Shown: piece by piece, positions 1-8,373 of the stretch
Numbering within the stretch: position 1 is the stretch's first letter
Layout: each line of letters starts with the position of its first letter
Source of the DNA: Planctomycetaceae bacterium
GTDB lineage: Bacteria; Planctomycetota; Planctomycetia; Planctomycetales; Planctomycetaceae
Reading direction: 5' to 3'
Length of the DNA stretch: 37,213 nucleotides
Assembly (NCBI GenBank): GCA_028284485.1
Contig: JANQRQ010000176.1
Location: 1-37,213 of the forward strand
Translations under genes and position numbers: made by a program
Notes under the pieces: generated by a model
The model's database searches: none
The model's input: the letters and a program-made list of their open reading frames with translations, nothing else
What the model was told of the DNA's origin: nothing

Positions 1-401
1 GACACCATCAAAGGTGCGACGACGGCAATGGTCAAAGCGAACCAGCGAAGCCGACGCGGTGTGTCGACAACGGTGACAAGCAGCGCGTAGTAGATCAGGG
101 TTTTCAGGAAGAAGATTCCCGAATCCTTGGCACCACTTAAGTACATATGTGTCAACTGCGACAGGATGACAGCCACAAACAACCCGACAACACATAACGT
201 AATGGGCTGTTGCCGCAGTGCCCAAGGAGCGAAATGCCCACGCATGCGATCAATCGACAAAGCGAATGCGCCGAGTATCAACCCCTCGTAAATCGGGAGA
301 CCTTCCAAAGACTTAAAGACATCACCGGGACGCAAGAACAGCGTCACGTTGACCATTAAGAATAGAAAGAAGGCCCAAGTTGAGGCGGGTGAACGACACA
401 T
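1..401 (-). CDS. O-antigen ligase-like polytopic membrane protein, 5' part only
   Basis: The reading frame is open from ATG at 401 down to base 1, about 133 codons, and runs off the window. The visible protein has hydrophobic stretches at about residues 9-25, 70-85 and 100-120 separated by short charged loops. It contains the phrase LRPGDVFKSLEGLPIYEG, which resembles the N-terminus of planctomycete O-antigen ligase (Wzy_C/WaaL-type) proteins. Such proteins join O-antigen or other glycans to a lipid carrier in the inner membrane. The LPS-core operon at 1943-7298 makes this assignment sensible. The diagnostic periplasmic loop lies outside the window, so another polysaccharide polymerase is possible. 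A stop codon near 450 in the same frame limits upstream extension. Confidence 0.6.
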   Translation of the reverse strand, partial: MCRSPASTWAFFLFLMVNVTLFLRPGDVFKSLEGLPIYEGLILGAFALSIDRMRGHFAPWALRQQPITLCVVGLFVAVILSQLTHMYLSGAKDSGIFFLKTLIYYALLVTVVDTPRRLRWFALTIAVVAPLMV

Positions 402-1120
402 AGGATGAACTTCGTACGATTTCCAGACCCCACGGGTCCTTTTCAACGGTCAGCGCTGCAACCGGTACACCTTCAGTTCCTGGCAAGAATTCGGGATCAA
501 CGAATTCTTACGATTTCGAGAAGGCGCGATGTTGCCCACAGTCGACAAGTCGCTGTTCGAAATATAGGACGTGATAAATCGCCCGGTTGAGAAATCGCAG
601 CAGTCCCGAGCCCCCACAGCACAGAAAAGTCGACCCATTCGATCGTGGCGTTACAATCGGACCGACCGGCACAGCATTGTTGGTTCAGCGTCGCTCATCG
701 AGCCGTCATTGTCCTTCAAATCGGAAGGATGCCGGTCGGAATCGGACGGTCCGGCAACTGGTGTGTTCATCCGCACCCCGCCGATGGTCGCAGGTTGTGG
801 CAACACTTTGCGTAATTGTCTCGCTTCCTGCCCGCTCACAAACCGACGACCGTCACGCTTCCAGACGATTCATGAGATCGTGCCGAGCTGACGAACCTGC
901 GAGTTGCTACGAAAGAACCACACGGATCTGTGGCGTCGGCCATGCTGTTCGACCTGCGACTGCCAGTTCTCATAAGCGGGGTCTGAATGCGAAAAATGAT
1001 AGGCTGCCCTAGTCACTGCCATTTGCGGTAGCTAACTTATAGAGGTTGGCGGGAATGCTGAATGAGTCGTGGCCCGGCTGAGCGCCAGTATCGGCCAACA
1101 CAGTGTGGGAGCGATCGATT
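402..1120. other. 719-base gap between ligase-like gene and nrdR
   Basis: This divergent intergenic stretch holds several overlapping short reading frames on both strands. None has recognisable protein content or a convincing ribosome-binding site. A small hairpin (GACCC-CAC-GGGTC followed by CTTTT) lies near 427-444 but has no gene upstream on that strand. No tRNA T-arm or other RNA signature was found. It should contain the promoters of both flanking genes, but I could not pick them out with confidence. Confidence 0.5.
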
Positions 1121-1582
1121 ATGCTGTGTCCATTCTGCCGAGACGATGAAACCAAAGTCATCGATTCTCGTAGCAGTCAGCCTTATGTCATTCGTCGGCG
1201 GCGTGAATGCTTGAATTGCCACCGACGATTTACGACGTACGAAAAGATCGAAGAGTCACCGCTTAAGGTCATCAAAAAGGACGGCACGCGCGTCCCCTTC
1301 GACCGAGAGAAGATCAAATCCGGACTGGAAAAGGCGTGCTACAAGCGGCCGGTTAGTGACGACCAGATTGAAAAAATCATCAGCGACGTCGAAGCGGATG
1401 TTTACAGTAACTTCGACCGCGAAGTTCCGTCGCGCGACATCGGCGAGAAAATCTTTAACGCCCTTCGCAGCGTCGACCAGGTCGCATTCGTCCGTTTTGC
1501 GTCCGTGTACCGCGAATTTAAGGACGTCAACGACTTTGTTGACGAACTCGAACCGATCCTTCGAGAACGCCTCGGTCGTTAG
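1121..1582 (+). CDS. nrdR: NrdR transcriptional repressor of ribonucleotide reductase genes
   Basis: NrdR is a nucleotide-sensing repressor that binds NrdR boxes in front of ribonucleotide reductase operons. The 153-residue product begins [17 protein letters not shown] and carries a zinc ribbon with cysteines 3, 6, 30 and 33. An ATP-cone domain follows from about residue 47 ([19 protein letters not shown]). Length matches the family (about 150 residues). I chose the ATG at 1121 because the zinc ribbon starts there and GGGAG lies about 10 bases upstream; a GTG at 1103 would add six residues. It stands alone here, with no nrd genes or obvious NrdR box in the window. Confidence 0.97.
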   Translation: MLCPFCRDDETKVIDSRSSQPYVIRRRRECLNCHRRFTTYEKIEESPLKVIKKDGTRVPFDREKIKSGLEKACYKRPVSDDQIEKIISDVEADVYSNFDREVPSRDIGEKIFNALRSVDQVAFVRFASVYREFKDVNDFVDELEPILRERLGR

Positions 1583-1942
1583 AGCAAGTTGCCCTTTTCT
1601 TCGCCCACGAGTGACGGTTCTGACAGGGTCGATACCGAGTCACCGCGAGGCAGAACGGATACTTGGCTTCTAAAACGCCCTCAGCGAGCCGCCGCTGCAA
1701 ATAGCCGCTGGGTCGGCCAGATTCTCCTCAGAGATCGGCAGATCGGCCTTGCAGCCGAGATCCGATGCCTGCCCAGAAATGCATTCTACGCAAATTGCCC
1801 AATTAACAACGGGCACGCAATTTGATCGGCATTGACTCAAACTCGCAGTTTCAAGATGATCCGCCGCCGTCTGCGCAATCTCTGCAGGCCCTAACCTTCG
1901 GCGTGATAGTATTTTCGATTCTGAAATGGATTTCAGTTGGCG
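1583..1942. other. 360-base gap upstream of LPS-core operon
   Basis: No gene is supported. Just after nrdR there is AGAGCAAGTTGC, similar to the GAGCAAATTGCTC palindrome of the dispersed repeats described elsewhere in this window. GTGAC (1611) and GTCAC (1639) can form a bulged hairpin but no T-run follows. The right part holds the candidate promoter at 1832-1860. Confidence 0.45.
1832..1860 (+). promoter_or_regulatory. Candidate sigma70 promoter for hldE operon
   Basis: TTGACT (1832-1837) is followed after exactly 17 bases by GATGAT (1855-1860). The -35 matches five of six consensus bases and the -10 four of six. Transcription would begin near 1867, about 75 bases before the hldE start. Inferred from sequence only. 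Confidence 0.35.
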
Positions 1943-3475
1943 ATGTCGTACCATTTGATTGAAGCTGTCCAGGGATTTGGACAACCGCGGATTCTAGTGT
2001 TGGGGGATTTGATTCTCGATCGCTATGTCTGGGGGGATGCCGAGCGAATCAGCCAGGAAGCTCCGGTCATTCTTCTACGCGAAGACCGGCAAGAGGTCCG
2101 ACTCGGCGGAGCGGCAAACGTCGCCAATATGCTTCGCGGATTAGATGCCGAAGTTTCCATGGCGGGAGTTCTGGGCAACGACGCCGACGGGCAAGCGGCC
2201 CGCGAAGCAATGCTCGCTGCCAATGTCGATTGCGAAATGGTACTGGGTGTCGATGATCGACCGACGACCGTAAAGACACGTTTCATCGGCCGCGCACAAC
2301 ATCGTCATCCTCACCAGATGCTACGCGTCGATCGCGAATCGCGAAAACCGCTCGAACACCATGACGCCTACGAGCTTATTGACCGCGTTGTCGCAAACAT
2401 CAACCAATATCATGCGGTTCTAATCTCAGACTACGCAAAAGGTGTCTGCTCTCCATTGATCCTCTCACGGCTGATTGACGAGGCCAATAAGTCGGGCATA
2501 CCCGTCATTATCGATCCCGCTGCGGGCGTGGATTACAGTCGATACAAAAAGGCCACGGCAATCACCCCCAATCGACTCGAAACGCAACTTGCAACCGGAT
2601 CAACAGTCTCCAACCCGGAACAGGCTTTTCAAGCGGGCACAAGCCTGTGCGCGCGGCTGGAACTCGACCATGCGTTTATCACACTCGACAGTGATGGAAT
2701 GGCCGTCGTATTTGCCGATGGCCGAACAGAGTTACTACCGACCCGCAAACGACAGGTTTACGACATTACCGGTGCCGGAGACATGGTGCTGGCGACAATT
2801 GGTCTAGGAGCAGCCGAAGGACTGGACCCGACCGACCTGGCAAGACTCGCCAACATTTCCGGCGGATTGGAGGTCGAGCAAATTGGGGTCGCTAACGTCA
2901 GCCGACAGGAAATTCTCGCCGATCTGCTGCAAGGCCCAAGAGCGCTGTCAGACAAATTCCGGACACTCCCAGAACTTTCCCGGCACATCGCAGCCCGCCG
3001 TCGTCTGGGACAAAAAATCGTGATGACAAATGGCTGCTTCGACGTTTTGCACACAGGACATGTCACCTACCTGCAAGAGGCAGCCGCTGAGGGAGATTGT
3101 CTGGTCGTTGCCATTAATAGCGACGACAGCGTCCGACGACTCAACAAAGGTCCCGATCGACCCGTTTTCTCGCAGGACCATCGCGCCGAAATGTTGGTTG
3201 CGTTGGAATCTGTCGATTATGTCGTCGTATTCGATGAATCCACTCCGCACGCCGTTATCGATTCGATTCAGCCAGACGTACTCGTGAAAGGCGGCACTTA
3301 CCGTCCGGAAGAAGTTGTCGGCCGCGAACTCGTCGACGCGTACGGGGGAACTGTTAAAGTTCTTTCTGCCGTCGACGGCATTTCGACAACGAATATTCTG
3401 CAGCGTCTCCGCGAGAACGGCCCGCAATCGAGTCCCGCTTTCAGCATCGCCAACAAGGAACGAAAAGCGGGATGA
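1943..3475 (+). CDS. hldE: Bifunctional heptose-7-phosphate kinase / heptose-1-phosphate adenylyltransferase
   Basis: HldE catalyses two cytoplasmic steps toward ADP-heptose for LPS inner core: phosphorylation of D-glycero-D-manno-heptose 7-phosphate, then adenylation of heptose 1-phosphate. Residues about 1-330 are a PfkB/ribokinase-type kinase with the substrate motif GGAANVANML and catalytic DITGAGD (Asp280). Residues about 345-510 are a nucleotidyltransferase with TNGCFDVLHTGHV and KGGTY. The 510-residue length is slightly above the E. coli enzyme (477). I chose the ATG at 1943; an in-frame TTG at 1937 adds only two residues. Its stop overlaps the next start (ATGA at 3472-3475), showing tight coupling with waaF. 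Both domains look intact. Confidence 0.96.
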   Translation: MSYHLIEAVQGFGQPRILVLGDLILDRYVWGDAERISQEAPVILLREDRQEVRLGGAANVANMLRGLDAEVSMAGVLGNDADGQAAREAMLAANVDCEMVLGVDDRPTTVKTRFIGRAQHRHPHQMLRVDRESRKPLEHHDAYELIDRVVANINQYHAVLISDYAKGVCSPLILSRLIDEANKSGIPVIIDPAAGVDYSRYKKATAITPNRLETQLATGSTVSNPEQAFQAGTSLCARLELDHAFITLDSDGMAVVFADGRTELLPTRKRQVYDITGAGDMVLATIGLGAAEGLDPTDLARLANISGGLEVEQIGVANVSRQEILADLLQGPRALSDKFRTLPELSRHIAARRRLGQKIVMTNGCFDVLHTGHVTYLQEAAAEGDCLVVAINSDDSVRRLNKGPDRPVFSQDHRAEMLVALESVDYVVVFDESTPHAVIDSIQPDVLVKGGTYRPEEVVGRELVDAYGGTVKVLSAVDGISTTNILQRLRENGPQSSPAFSIANKERKAG

Positions 3476-4518
3476 AAATCGCGGTTTTCTTGCCGAACTG
3501 GATTGGCGATGCCGTAATGGCCACGCCGGCACTACGCGCGATTCGCACAGAGTTCTCGCAGGCGACCGTCGTCGGCATCGTTCGCCCGTACATGGCCGAT
3601 GTATTGGCCGGCCTCGATCTGCTCGATCGGGTCATGCTGTATGATCCGCGTGGAAAAGAGAAACAACAACGCGGACTGCGGTTTGTCCATCGTATGCGGA
3701 AGGAAGAGTTCGATACTGCGGTCTTGCTCCCCAATTCCCTTCGCGCCGCATGGATGGCTCGTCTGTCGGGCGCTAAGCATCGTTTCGGCCTTGATCGGGA
3801 TGGCCGCGGTTGGTTGCTCACAGACAGGATCGCCCCGAAGCCTAAGTCCGAACCGCACCCAGTGATCGATGAATACCTGCGCATCGCCGAGAGACTTGGA
3901 TGCCGGGCACTGTCACGCGAAATGGAATTGGCAACTTCCGAGAACGATGAGTCGGCGATTGAGGCATTTTGGAATGAACATTCTGTCGCCCAACTCCCAA
4001 GCGGATATCTTTGCCTGAACCCGGGGGGAGCCTTTGGGGCAGCCAAACACTGGCCTGTCGAGTCTTTCGCAGCCCTGGCACGTCGCATTGTCGACAAGTT
4101 GAACCATTCCGTGCTCGTGTTGTGCGGCCCACAAGAACGTGAGGAAGCACGCGAAATTGCCAAGCGAGCCGACAGCCCACACGTTGTTTCAATGGCCGAC
4201 ATCCAACCAACCATCGGTCTCACAAAAGCGGCGATCAGGCATTGTGAACTGTTGGTGACAACCGATTCCGGCCCCAGACATTTCGCCCCACCGTTTCAAA
4301 TTCCCGTTGTAACACTCTTCGGACCAACGCACATTGCCTGGAGCGAAACGTACTACCCACGCGCAGTTCACCTGCAACACGAAGTCGACTGCGGTCCATG
4401 CCAAAAGAGAGTCTGCCCTTTGCAACATCATCGATGCATGCGGGACTTGAGTGTCGATCGCGTCTTCAATGCGGTTCGGTCATTACTTGCTCGCGTCGGG
4501 AAGGCTGACGCCGCATAG
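3472..4518 (+). CDS. waaF: Lipopolysaccharide heptosyltransferase II (GT9)
   Basis: WaaF transfers the second L-glycero-D-manno-heptose from ADP-heptose to the LPS inner core at the cytoplasmic face of the inner membrane. The 348-residue protein begins with the GT9 N-terminal motif LPNWIGDAVMATPALRAIR. It carries LNPGGAFGAAKHWP in the linker to the second Rossmann domain and the ADP-heptose-binding region TTDSGPRHFA and LFGPTH. The C-terminal phrase VDCGPCQKRVCPLQHHRCM is typical of heptosyltransferase II. The start overlaps the hldE stop by four bases. Family assignment is firm; heptosyltransferase II rather than I is favoured by the C-terminal cysteine block. Confidence 0.94.
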   Translation: MKIAVFLPNWIGDAVMATPALRAIRTEFSQATVVGIVRPYMADVLAGLDLLDRVMLYDPRGKEKQQRGLRFVHRMRKEEFDTAVLLPNSLRAAWMARLSGAKHRFGLDRDGRGWLLTDRIAPKPKSEPHPVIDEYLRIAERLGCRALSREMELATSENDESAIEAFWNEHSVAQLPSGYLCLNPGGAFGAAKHWPVESFAALARRIVDKLNHSVLVLCGPQEREEAREIAKRADSPHVVSMADIQPTIGLTKAAIRHCELLVTTDSGPRHFAPPFQIPVVTLFGPTHIAWSETYYPRAVHLQHEVDCGPCQKRVCPLQHHRCMRDLSVDRVFNAVRSLLARVGKADAA

Positions 4519-4532
4519 CAAGCCCAACAGTA

Positions 4533-5345
4533 ATGATGAACGACAACCGAGCAAGCATGGACAGCGGCATTTTGCCATTCAACCATCGCGTCGAACCGGG
4601 CCGATATCGTCAGTCGTTCAGTCGGGTCATGAAGTTCGATGTCGATCTGGAAGGCTCGCTCGTTGACCACATCTGGAACGAGCCCGACGATTTGATTCAA
4701 CGCGGACTGGTATTGAACGACTGCCGGCGCTGCACGGTCTCACAATTCGAAACGCCGCAAGGTCCGGTCGTTATAAAACGATTCAATCTTCGAGGGCCGC
4801 TGCACACAATCGCACACAGTGTGATGCGCACCCGGGCCCAGCGTGGATGGGAATTTGGCCGCTTGTTACGCACTCACGGAATTCCCTCACCGCGACCACT
4901 GGCTTATCTGGAGCGCCGCGTCGGCCCACTACGAGGCCGCTCTTATTTGGTCACACAATTCGTGAACGCAACGACATTGCGCCGTTTTGTCGCCGAATAT
5001 GCCGATCGCGATCTTCCGCTCGAACTGACGAATGAATTTGCGAAAACCTGGCATCGTTTAAGAAATCTGCAACTGACACATGGGGACACAAAGTCAACCA
5101 ATTTCCTTGTGACCAAAGACCTAAGATTGTGGCTGATCGACTTGGACTCGATGTTTCGACACCGATACAGCTGGACCTATCGACGGGCGTACAAACAGGA
5201 TTGGCAGCGCTTCTTTAAGGATTGGAGATCAACACCCCGTGTTGCTGAGAGATTTCGGTCCCCGATACAGCGCGTGGCGCCTCGGAAAGGACATGACTTG
5301 CTCACACGATTGTCGTTCAAACCGACAAGTTTAGCCGGCGATTAA
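4533..5345 (+). CDS. LPS kinase-like protein (WaaP/InaA family), first copy
   Basis: This 270-residue protein has a eukaryotic-like kinase fold of the lipopolysaccharide/Kdo kinase family. Visible motifs are VVIKRFN (ATP-binding lysine, near residue 76), THGDTKSTNFLV (catalytic loop HGDxxxxN) and LWLIDLDSM (metal-binding Asp) followed by a basic C-terminal stretch. The family phosphorylates core sugars of LPS. It lies 14 bases after waaF and 11 bases before the glycosyltransferase, inside the operon. Two adjacent ATGs (4533, 4536) are possible starts and no good ribosome-binding site is visible, which suggests translational coupling. The acceptor sugar, Kdo or heptose, cannot be told from sequence. 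Confidence 0.85.
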   Translation: MMNDNRASMDSGILPFNHRVEPGRYRQSFSRVMKFDVDLEGSLVDHIWNEPDDLIQRGLVLNDCRRCTVSQFETPQGPVVIKRFNLRGPLHTIAHSVMRTRAQRGWEFGRLLRTHGIPSPRPLAYLERRVGPLRGRSYLVTQFVNATTLRRFVAEYADRDLPLELTNEFAKTWHRLRNLQLTHGDTKSTNFLVTKDLRLWLIDLDSMFRHRYSWTYRRAYKQDWQRFFKDWRSTPRVAERFRSPIQRVAPRKGHDLLTRLSFKPTSLAGD

Positions 5346-5356
5346 GGATTCGTGTT

Positions 5357-6502
5357 GTGAAAATTGCAGTTGTCCGCAGAGAGTGCTCCCTCCGCCGTGC
5401 AGGTGCCGAGCGATACTGCGTCAACTTGTTGCGTCAACTTCTCCGACAGGGGCACGACGTATCGGTGGTGGCGGAACGTCTTGATCCGGAACTACGCGAT
5501 GAAGTCGAGTTTCTTCCGGTAAGGGTCAATCATGCCACCTCGTGGACGAAAAACCGATCTTTCGCTGAGAATGCCGGTAAGGTATTGGCCGGAAATCGAT
5601 TCGATATTGCCTACGGCCTTTCCCTGGCGGAAGGCTTGGACTGCTTTCGTGTCACTGATCCCCTGCATGCTCATTGGATGAACGTCTTTTACCGCGGCAG
5701 ATTGCAGCGCCGACTCCAACCGTTAAACCCACGACACCGAACGGTTTTGGAACTGGAAAGTTCCATTCTCCAGTCACAGGGAGTCCGTCGAGTCGTTACG
5801 CAGTCATCACTCGATACCAGGCTCGTATCGCATTACTACAACATACCACGCGATCGAATCGAACGTATCCCGAACGGAGTCGACACCGATTGCTTTCAAC
5901 CGGGACGCCGATCTTCACAGATAGGGCAGCGAGCGGCCTTGGGCATCGATGCGACAACTCCGTTGCTGGTATTCGCATCGATGGACTTTCGAAGAAAGAA
6001 ACTGGATTCGTTATTGCGTGCGATGGCGCGCTTGCAGAGACGGGACACTCGTTTACTCGTCCTTGGAAGCGGAGCAACCGCCTATTACCGATTAAAAGCT
6101 CATGCACTCGGAATTGAACGTCGCGTCCATTTCTGCGGCCGAGTGCAAGACATTCAAAACTACTACAACGCCGGCGATTTGTTCGTCCTCCCCACGTTGT
6201 ATGAGCCATTTCCTAATGTCAACTTGGAAGCCATGGCGTGTGGATTGCCTGTGCTCACTTCCAAGGCGACGGGCAGTGCCGACATTATCGAGCATGGGAT
6301 CAATGGGTATTTGGTCGAACACTCTGACGCGATTGCCGACATGGCCAATATCATTGATCACCATTTTTCGCAGCCTGAAGAGAGAATGGCCGCGATGTCC
6401 CAAGCCTGCGTGCAGACAGCCTGCTCAATGTCCCTGCATCGCAATGGTCAACGCATGATTGCACTTTTCGAAGAGATCCTCCGTGAAAAGCTTCGAATTT
6501 GA
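5357..6502 (+). CDS. GT4 glycosyltransferase, WaaG-like (LPS core)
   Basis: The 381-residue protein is a GT-B retaining glycosyltransferase of family 4. The N-terminal domain begins MKIAVVRRECSLRRAGAERY, matching the WaaG-type start. The C-terminal domain holds IPNGVDTDCFQPG, FVLPTLYEPFPNVNLEAMAC with the E-x7-E pair Glu283/Glu291, and ADIIEHGINGYLV. WaaG adds the first glucose to heptose II in enterobacterial core; here the donor and acceptor sugars are inferred only from context between two LPS kinases. The start is GTG at 5357, preceded by AAGGA at a good distance. The end overlaps the next gene by 20 bases if that gene uses its GTG. Confidence 0.88.
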   Translation: MKIAVVRRECSLRRAGAERYCVNLLRQLLRQGHDVSVVAERLDPELRDEVEFLPVRVNHATSWTKNRSFAENAGKVLAGNRFDIAYGLSLAEGLDCFRVTDPLHAHWMNVFYRGRLQRRLQPLNPRHRTVLELESSILQSQGVRRVVTQSSLDTRLVSHYYNIPRDRIERIPNGVDTDCFQPGRRSSQIGQRAALGIDATTPLLVFASMDFRRKKLDSLLRAMARLQRRDTRLLVLGSGATAYYRLKAHALGIERRVHFCGRVQDIQNYYNAGDLFVLPTLYEPFPNVNLEAMACGLPVLTSKATGSADIIEHGINGYLVEHSDAIADMANIIDHHFSQPEERMAAMSQACVQTACSMSLHRNGQRMIALFEEILREKLRI

Positions 6503-7298
6503 AAACTGGGACAAGGGTCGAATGACGGTGAACCGCCGGTATGCCCGGTTGTTGCGCGATCACCATCTGACGACCTTCATATCAGTTATGGAGGATCGAA
6601 ACAGTCAGGTCGTCAAACAGATGTGTCCCAATCGCGTGACACGACGACTTGTCCTTAACGACTCGAGTGGCAACGAATTTGCGTTCTATCTCAAACAACA
6701 CCGCCGCCCCACATTCCGCGATTACTGGAAACCTTTGATGCGACTGACATGGCCCATTCTCGGCGCCCGCAACGAATGGGACGCGATTTTGCGTTTTCAT
6801 CACGAGGGATTGCCAACGATGGAACCGGTCGCCATCGGCGAAAAAGGCCGGGAATCGTTTCTCATCACCGCGGAAATCGGTGGTTGCCGAAAACTCTCCG
6901 ATTGGCAGCGAGAAGTCCAAAAGGGTCGCGCCTTCGATGCGGTCACCCGACGATCAATCGTGCAGCGACTTGCCCAAGCGACACGCCGCATGCATAACGC
7001 CGGGCTGCACCACCAGGATTATTATCTGCTACACCTTTTGACGCCGCTCGAACAAGATCGCCACGAGCTATACATTCTCGATTTGGGACGAGCCGGCGGC
7101 AGCAAGCCGCTTTCGGGGCGTTGGATTGTGAAGGACTTGGCCCAATTGGATTCTTCCACGCACGTGGTTTCCAAAGCCGATCGTCTCCGATTCCTGTCGG
7201 AGTATCTCGGGCGCGGCCTGCAGCAAGGTGACCGTCGACTCATCGCACGAATCCAGCGAAAATCGAACTGGATTTCAAGACGGACCCGTCGGAATTGA
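6483..7298 (+). CDS. waaP: LPS core heptose kinase-like protein (WaaP family), second copy
   Basis: This 271-residue protein resembles WaaP (RfaP), which phosphorylates heptose I of the inner core. The catalytic loop reads HHQDYYLLHLL, equivalent to the HRDxYxxH loop of WaaP, and the metal-binding motif is LYILDLGRAG, equivalent to IDLHRA. FYLKQHRRP near residue 70 carries the probable ATP-binding lysine. I chose GTG at 6483, with GAAGAG eight bases upstream; this overlaps the preceding gene by 20 bases. ATG at 6522/6523 is an alternative that removes 13 residues. It differs clearly from the first kinase, so the pair is probably not a recent duplication and may have different acceptors. Confidence 0.85.
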   Translation: MKSFEFENWDKGRMTVNRRYARLLRDHHLTTFISVMEDRNSQVVKQMCPNRVTRRLVLNDSSGNEFAFYLKQHRRPTFRDYWKPLMRLTWPILGARNEWDAILRFHHEGLPTMEPVAIGEKGRESFLITAEIGGCRKLSDWQREVQKGRAFDAVTRRSIVQRLAQATRRMHNAGLHHQDYYLLHLLTPLEQDRHELYILDLGRAGGSKPLSGRWIVKDLAQLDSSTHVVSKADRLRFLSEYLGRGLQQGDRRLIARIQRKSNWISRRTRRN

Positions 7299-7425
7299 CT
7301 CGCAAACCAGTAAAAGCGCACGATACAACAATTCCGCACCGTTGTTCACAAGGCGTAAAAGACCAAAGATCCCCAAGCAATTCGACAAACGCGGTTGGCA
7401 ATAAACCTCGAACCGACCAATACTC

Positions 7426-8094
7426 ATGAATTCGTGGAATTATTTCGCACCGCTGATCGCCTATTTTGTCGGGTCGATTCCGTTCGGCGTTCTGATCGCA
7501 CGTGCAGTCGCTAACGTCGACATTCGGACAAGCGGCAGCCGCAACATCGGTGCTACCAACGTCGGTCGAGTGATCGGTTGGAAATGGGGAATCACCGTTC
7601 TCGTGCTGGATTGCCTCAAGGGACTACTGCCGACATGGTTGCTGCCCATGTTGGGTGACCCGGCCATTCAACATCATTTGACGGTGGCTTGCGGCATAGC
7701 AACGATTCTCGGGCATACGTTCCCCTGCTGGCTACGTTTTCGGGGGGGAAAAGGTGTTGCTACCGCGTTGGGGGTCGTTTCGGTTGTTTCGCCGCAATCC
7801 ATGCTGCTTGCTTTGGTGGTGTTTGTCGTCACGTTCGCCGTCACGCGGATCGTTTCGATCAGTTCGATTTTGGCTGCGATCGGATTCGCAGCGTCTCAAA
7901 TGTGGCGAGTTTGGCCGGAACCATTTTCCGAAGAGCAGTGGAGCCTATCCGTATTCAGCCTGGCGATTCCGGCGTTGATTATCCTGCGTCATCGAGGAAA
8001 TATCCTACGCTTGATCCGCGGGGAAGAACCCCAATTCCGTACGAACGAAAAGCCAAGCGCAGAAGACAGCGAAATTGACGCTGGCGAATCTTAA
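7426..8094 (+). CDS. plsY: Acyl-phosphate:glycerol-3-phosphate acyltransferase PlsY
   Basis: PlsY transfers an acyl group from acyl phosphate to glycerol 3-phosphate in the inner membrane, the first acylation step of phospholipid synthesis. The 222-residue protein has several membrane segments and the three family motifs: SIPFGVLIAR, SGSRNIGATNVGR and FRGGKGVATALG. The C-terminal about 25 residues are a charged tail rich in Glu and Ser. The gene follows the LPS operon by 127 bases in the same direction and may be co-transcribed. No clear ribosome-binding site precedes the ATG. It converges with the BON gene. Confidence 0.96.
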   Translation: MNSWNYFAPLIAYFVGSIPFGVLIARAVANVDIRTSGSRNIGATNVGRVIGWKWGITVLVLDCLKGLLPTWLLPMLGDPAIQHHLTVACGIATILGHTFPCWLRFRGGKGVATALGVVSVVSPQSMLLALVVFVVTFAVTRIVSISSILAAIGFAASQMWRVWPEPFSEEQWSLSVFSLAIPALIILRHRGNILRLIRGEEPQFRTNEKPSAEDSEIDAGES

Positions 8095-8098
8095 TTTG

Positions 8099-8147
8099 AT
8101 GACATTGCAGCGAGATTGTTAAGAAACTCAACAAACCTCGATGTCAT
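8099..8147. terminator. Possible two-part hairpin between convergent plsY and BON genes
   Basis: Outer arms ATGACAT (8099-8105) and ATGTCAT (8141-8147) are perfect complements. Between them CGAG-A-TTGTT pairs with AACAA-AC-CTCG. The structure spans the end of the BON gene and begins five bases after plsY. A T-rich run is lacking, so an intrinsic terminator role is a guess. Confidence 0.3.
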
Positions 8148-8373
8148 TCGTCAGATTGACGTTTTCCGCAGCTTCCAACGCGGCATGTGTCGCAAGTTGC
8201 TTCGTGTAATACGTCGTGGCCCGCCCCGAAATAACGACTCCTTCATCGAGAACTTCGACACGCAAGTCGCGAATCGTTCCGCAAGTGCGTGTGCGAACGC
8301 AGCGCTCGATAATGTCGCGTACTTTCGACATAGACGAGCGCGATGAAAGATCAGGCGCAGCGTGTAAATCCAT
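8128..8373 (-). CDS. Small BON-domain protein
   Basis: The 81-residue product has a single BON-like domain over about residues 15-80, with TIRDLRVEVLDEGVVISGR as the most typical part and a C-terminal VNLTNDIEV strand. BON domains bind phospholipid or other ligands, often in envelope-stress proteins. No signal peptide is evident, so a cytoplasmic or membrane-peripheral place is likely. The start at 8373 is chosen because GGAGG lies at the right distance; an ATG six bases upstream overlaps that GGAGG, and an ATG at 8412 lacks a site. Small lone BON proteins are common in planctomycetes; the exact role is unknown. Confidence 0.7.
   Translation of the reverse strand: MDLHAAPDLSSRSSMSKVRDIIERCVRTRTCGTIRDLRVEVLDEGVVISGRATTYYTKQLATHAALEAAENVNLTNDIEVC

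Noticed and set aside
427..444. Intrinsic terminator (GACCC-CAC-GGGTC-CTTTT)
   Set aside because: No plus-strand gene ends upstream of it, so its role cannot be supported.
587..1012. 141-codon plus-strand reading frame
   Set aside because: Arg/Ser-rich composition, overlaps another frame, no ribosome-binding site and no recognisable domain.
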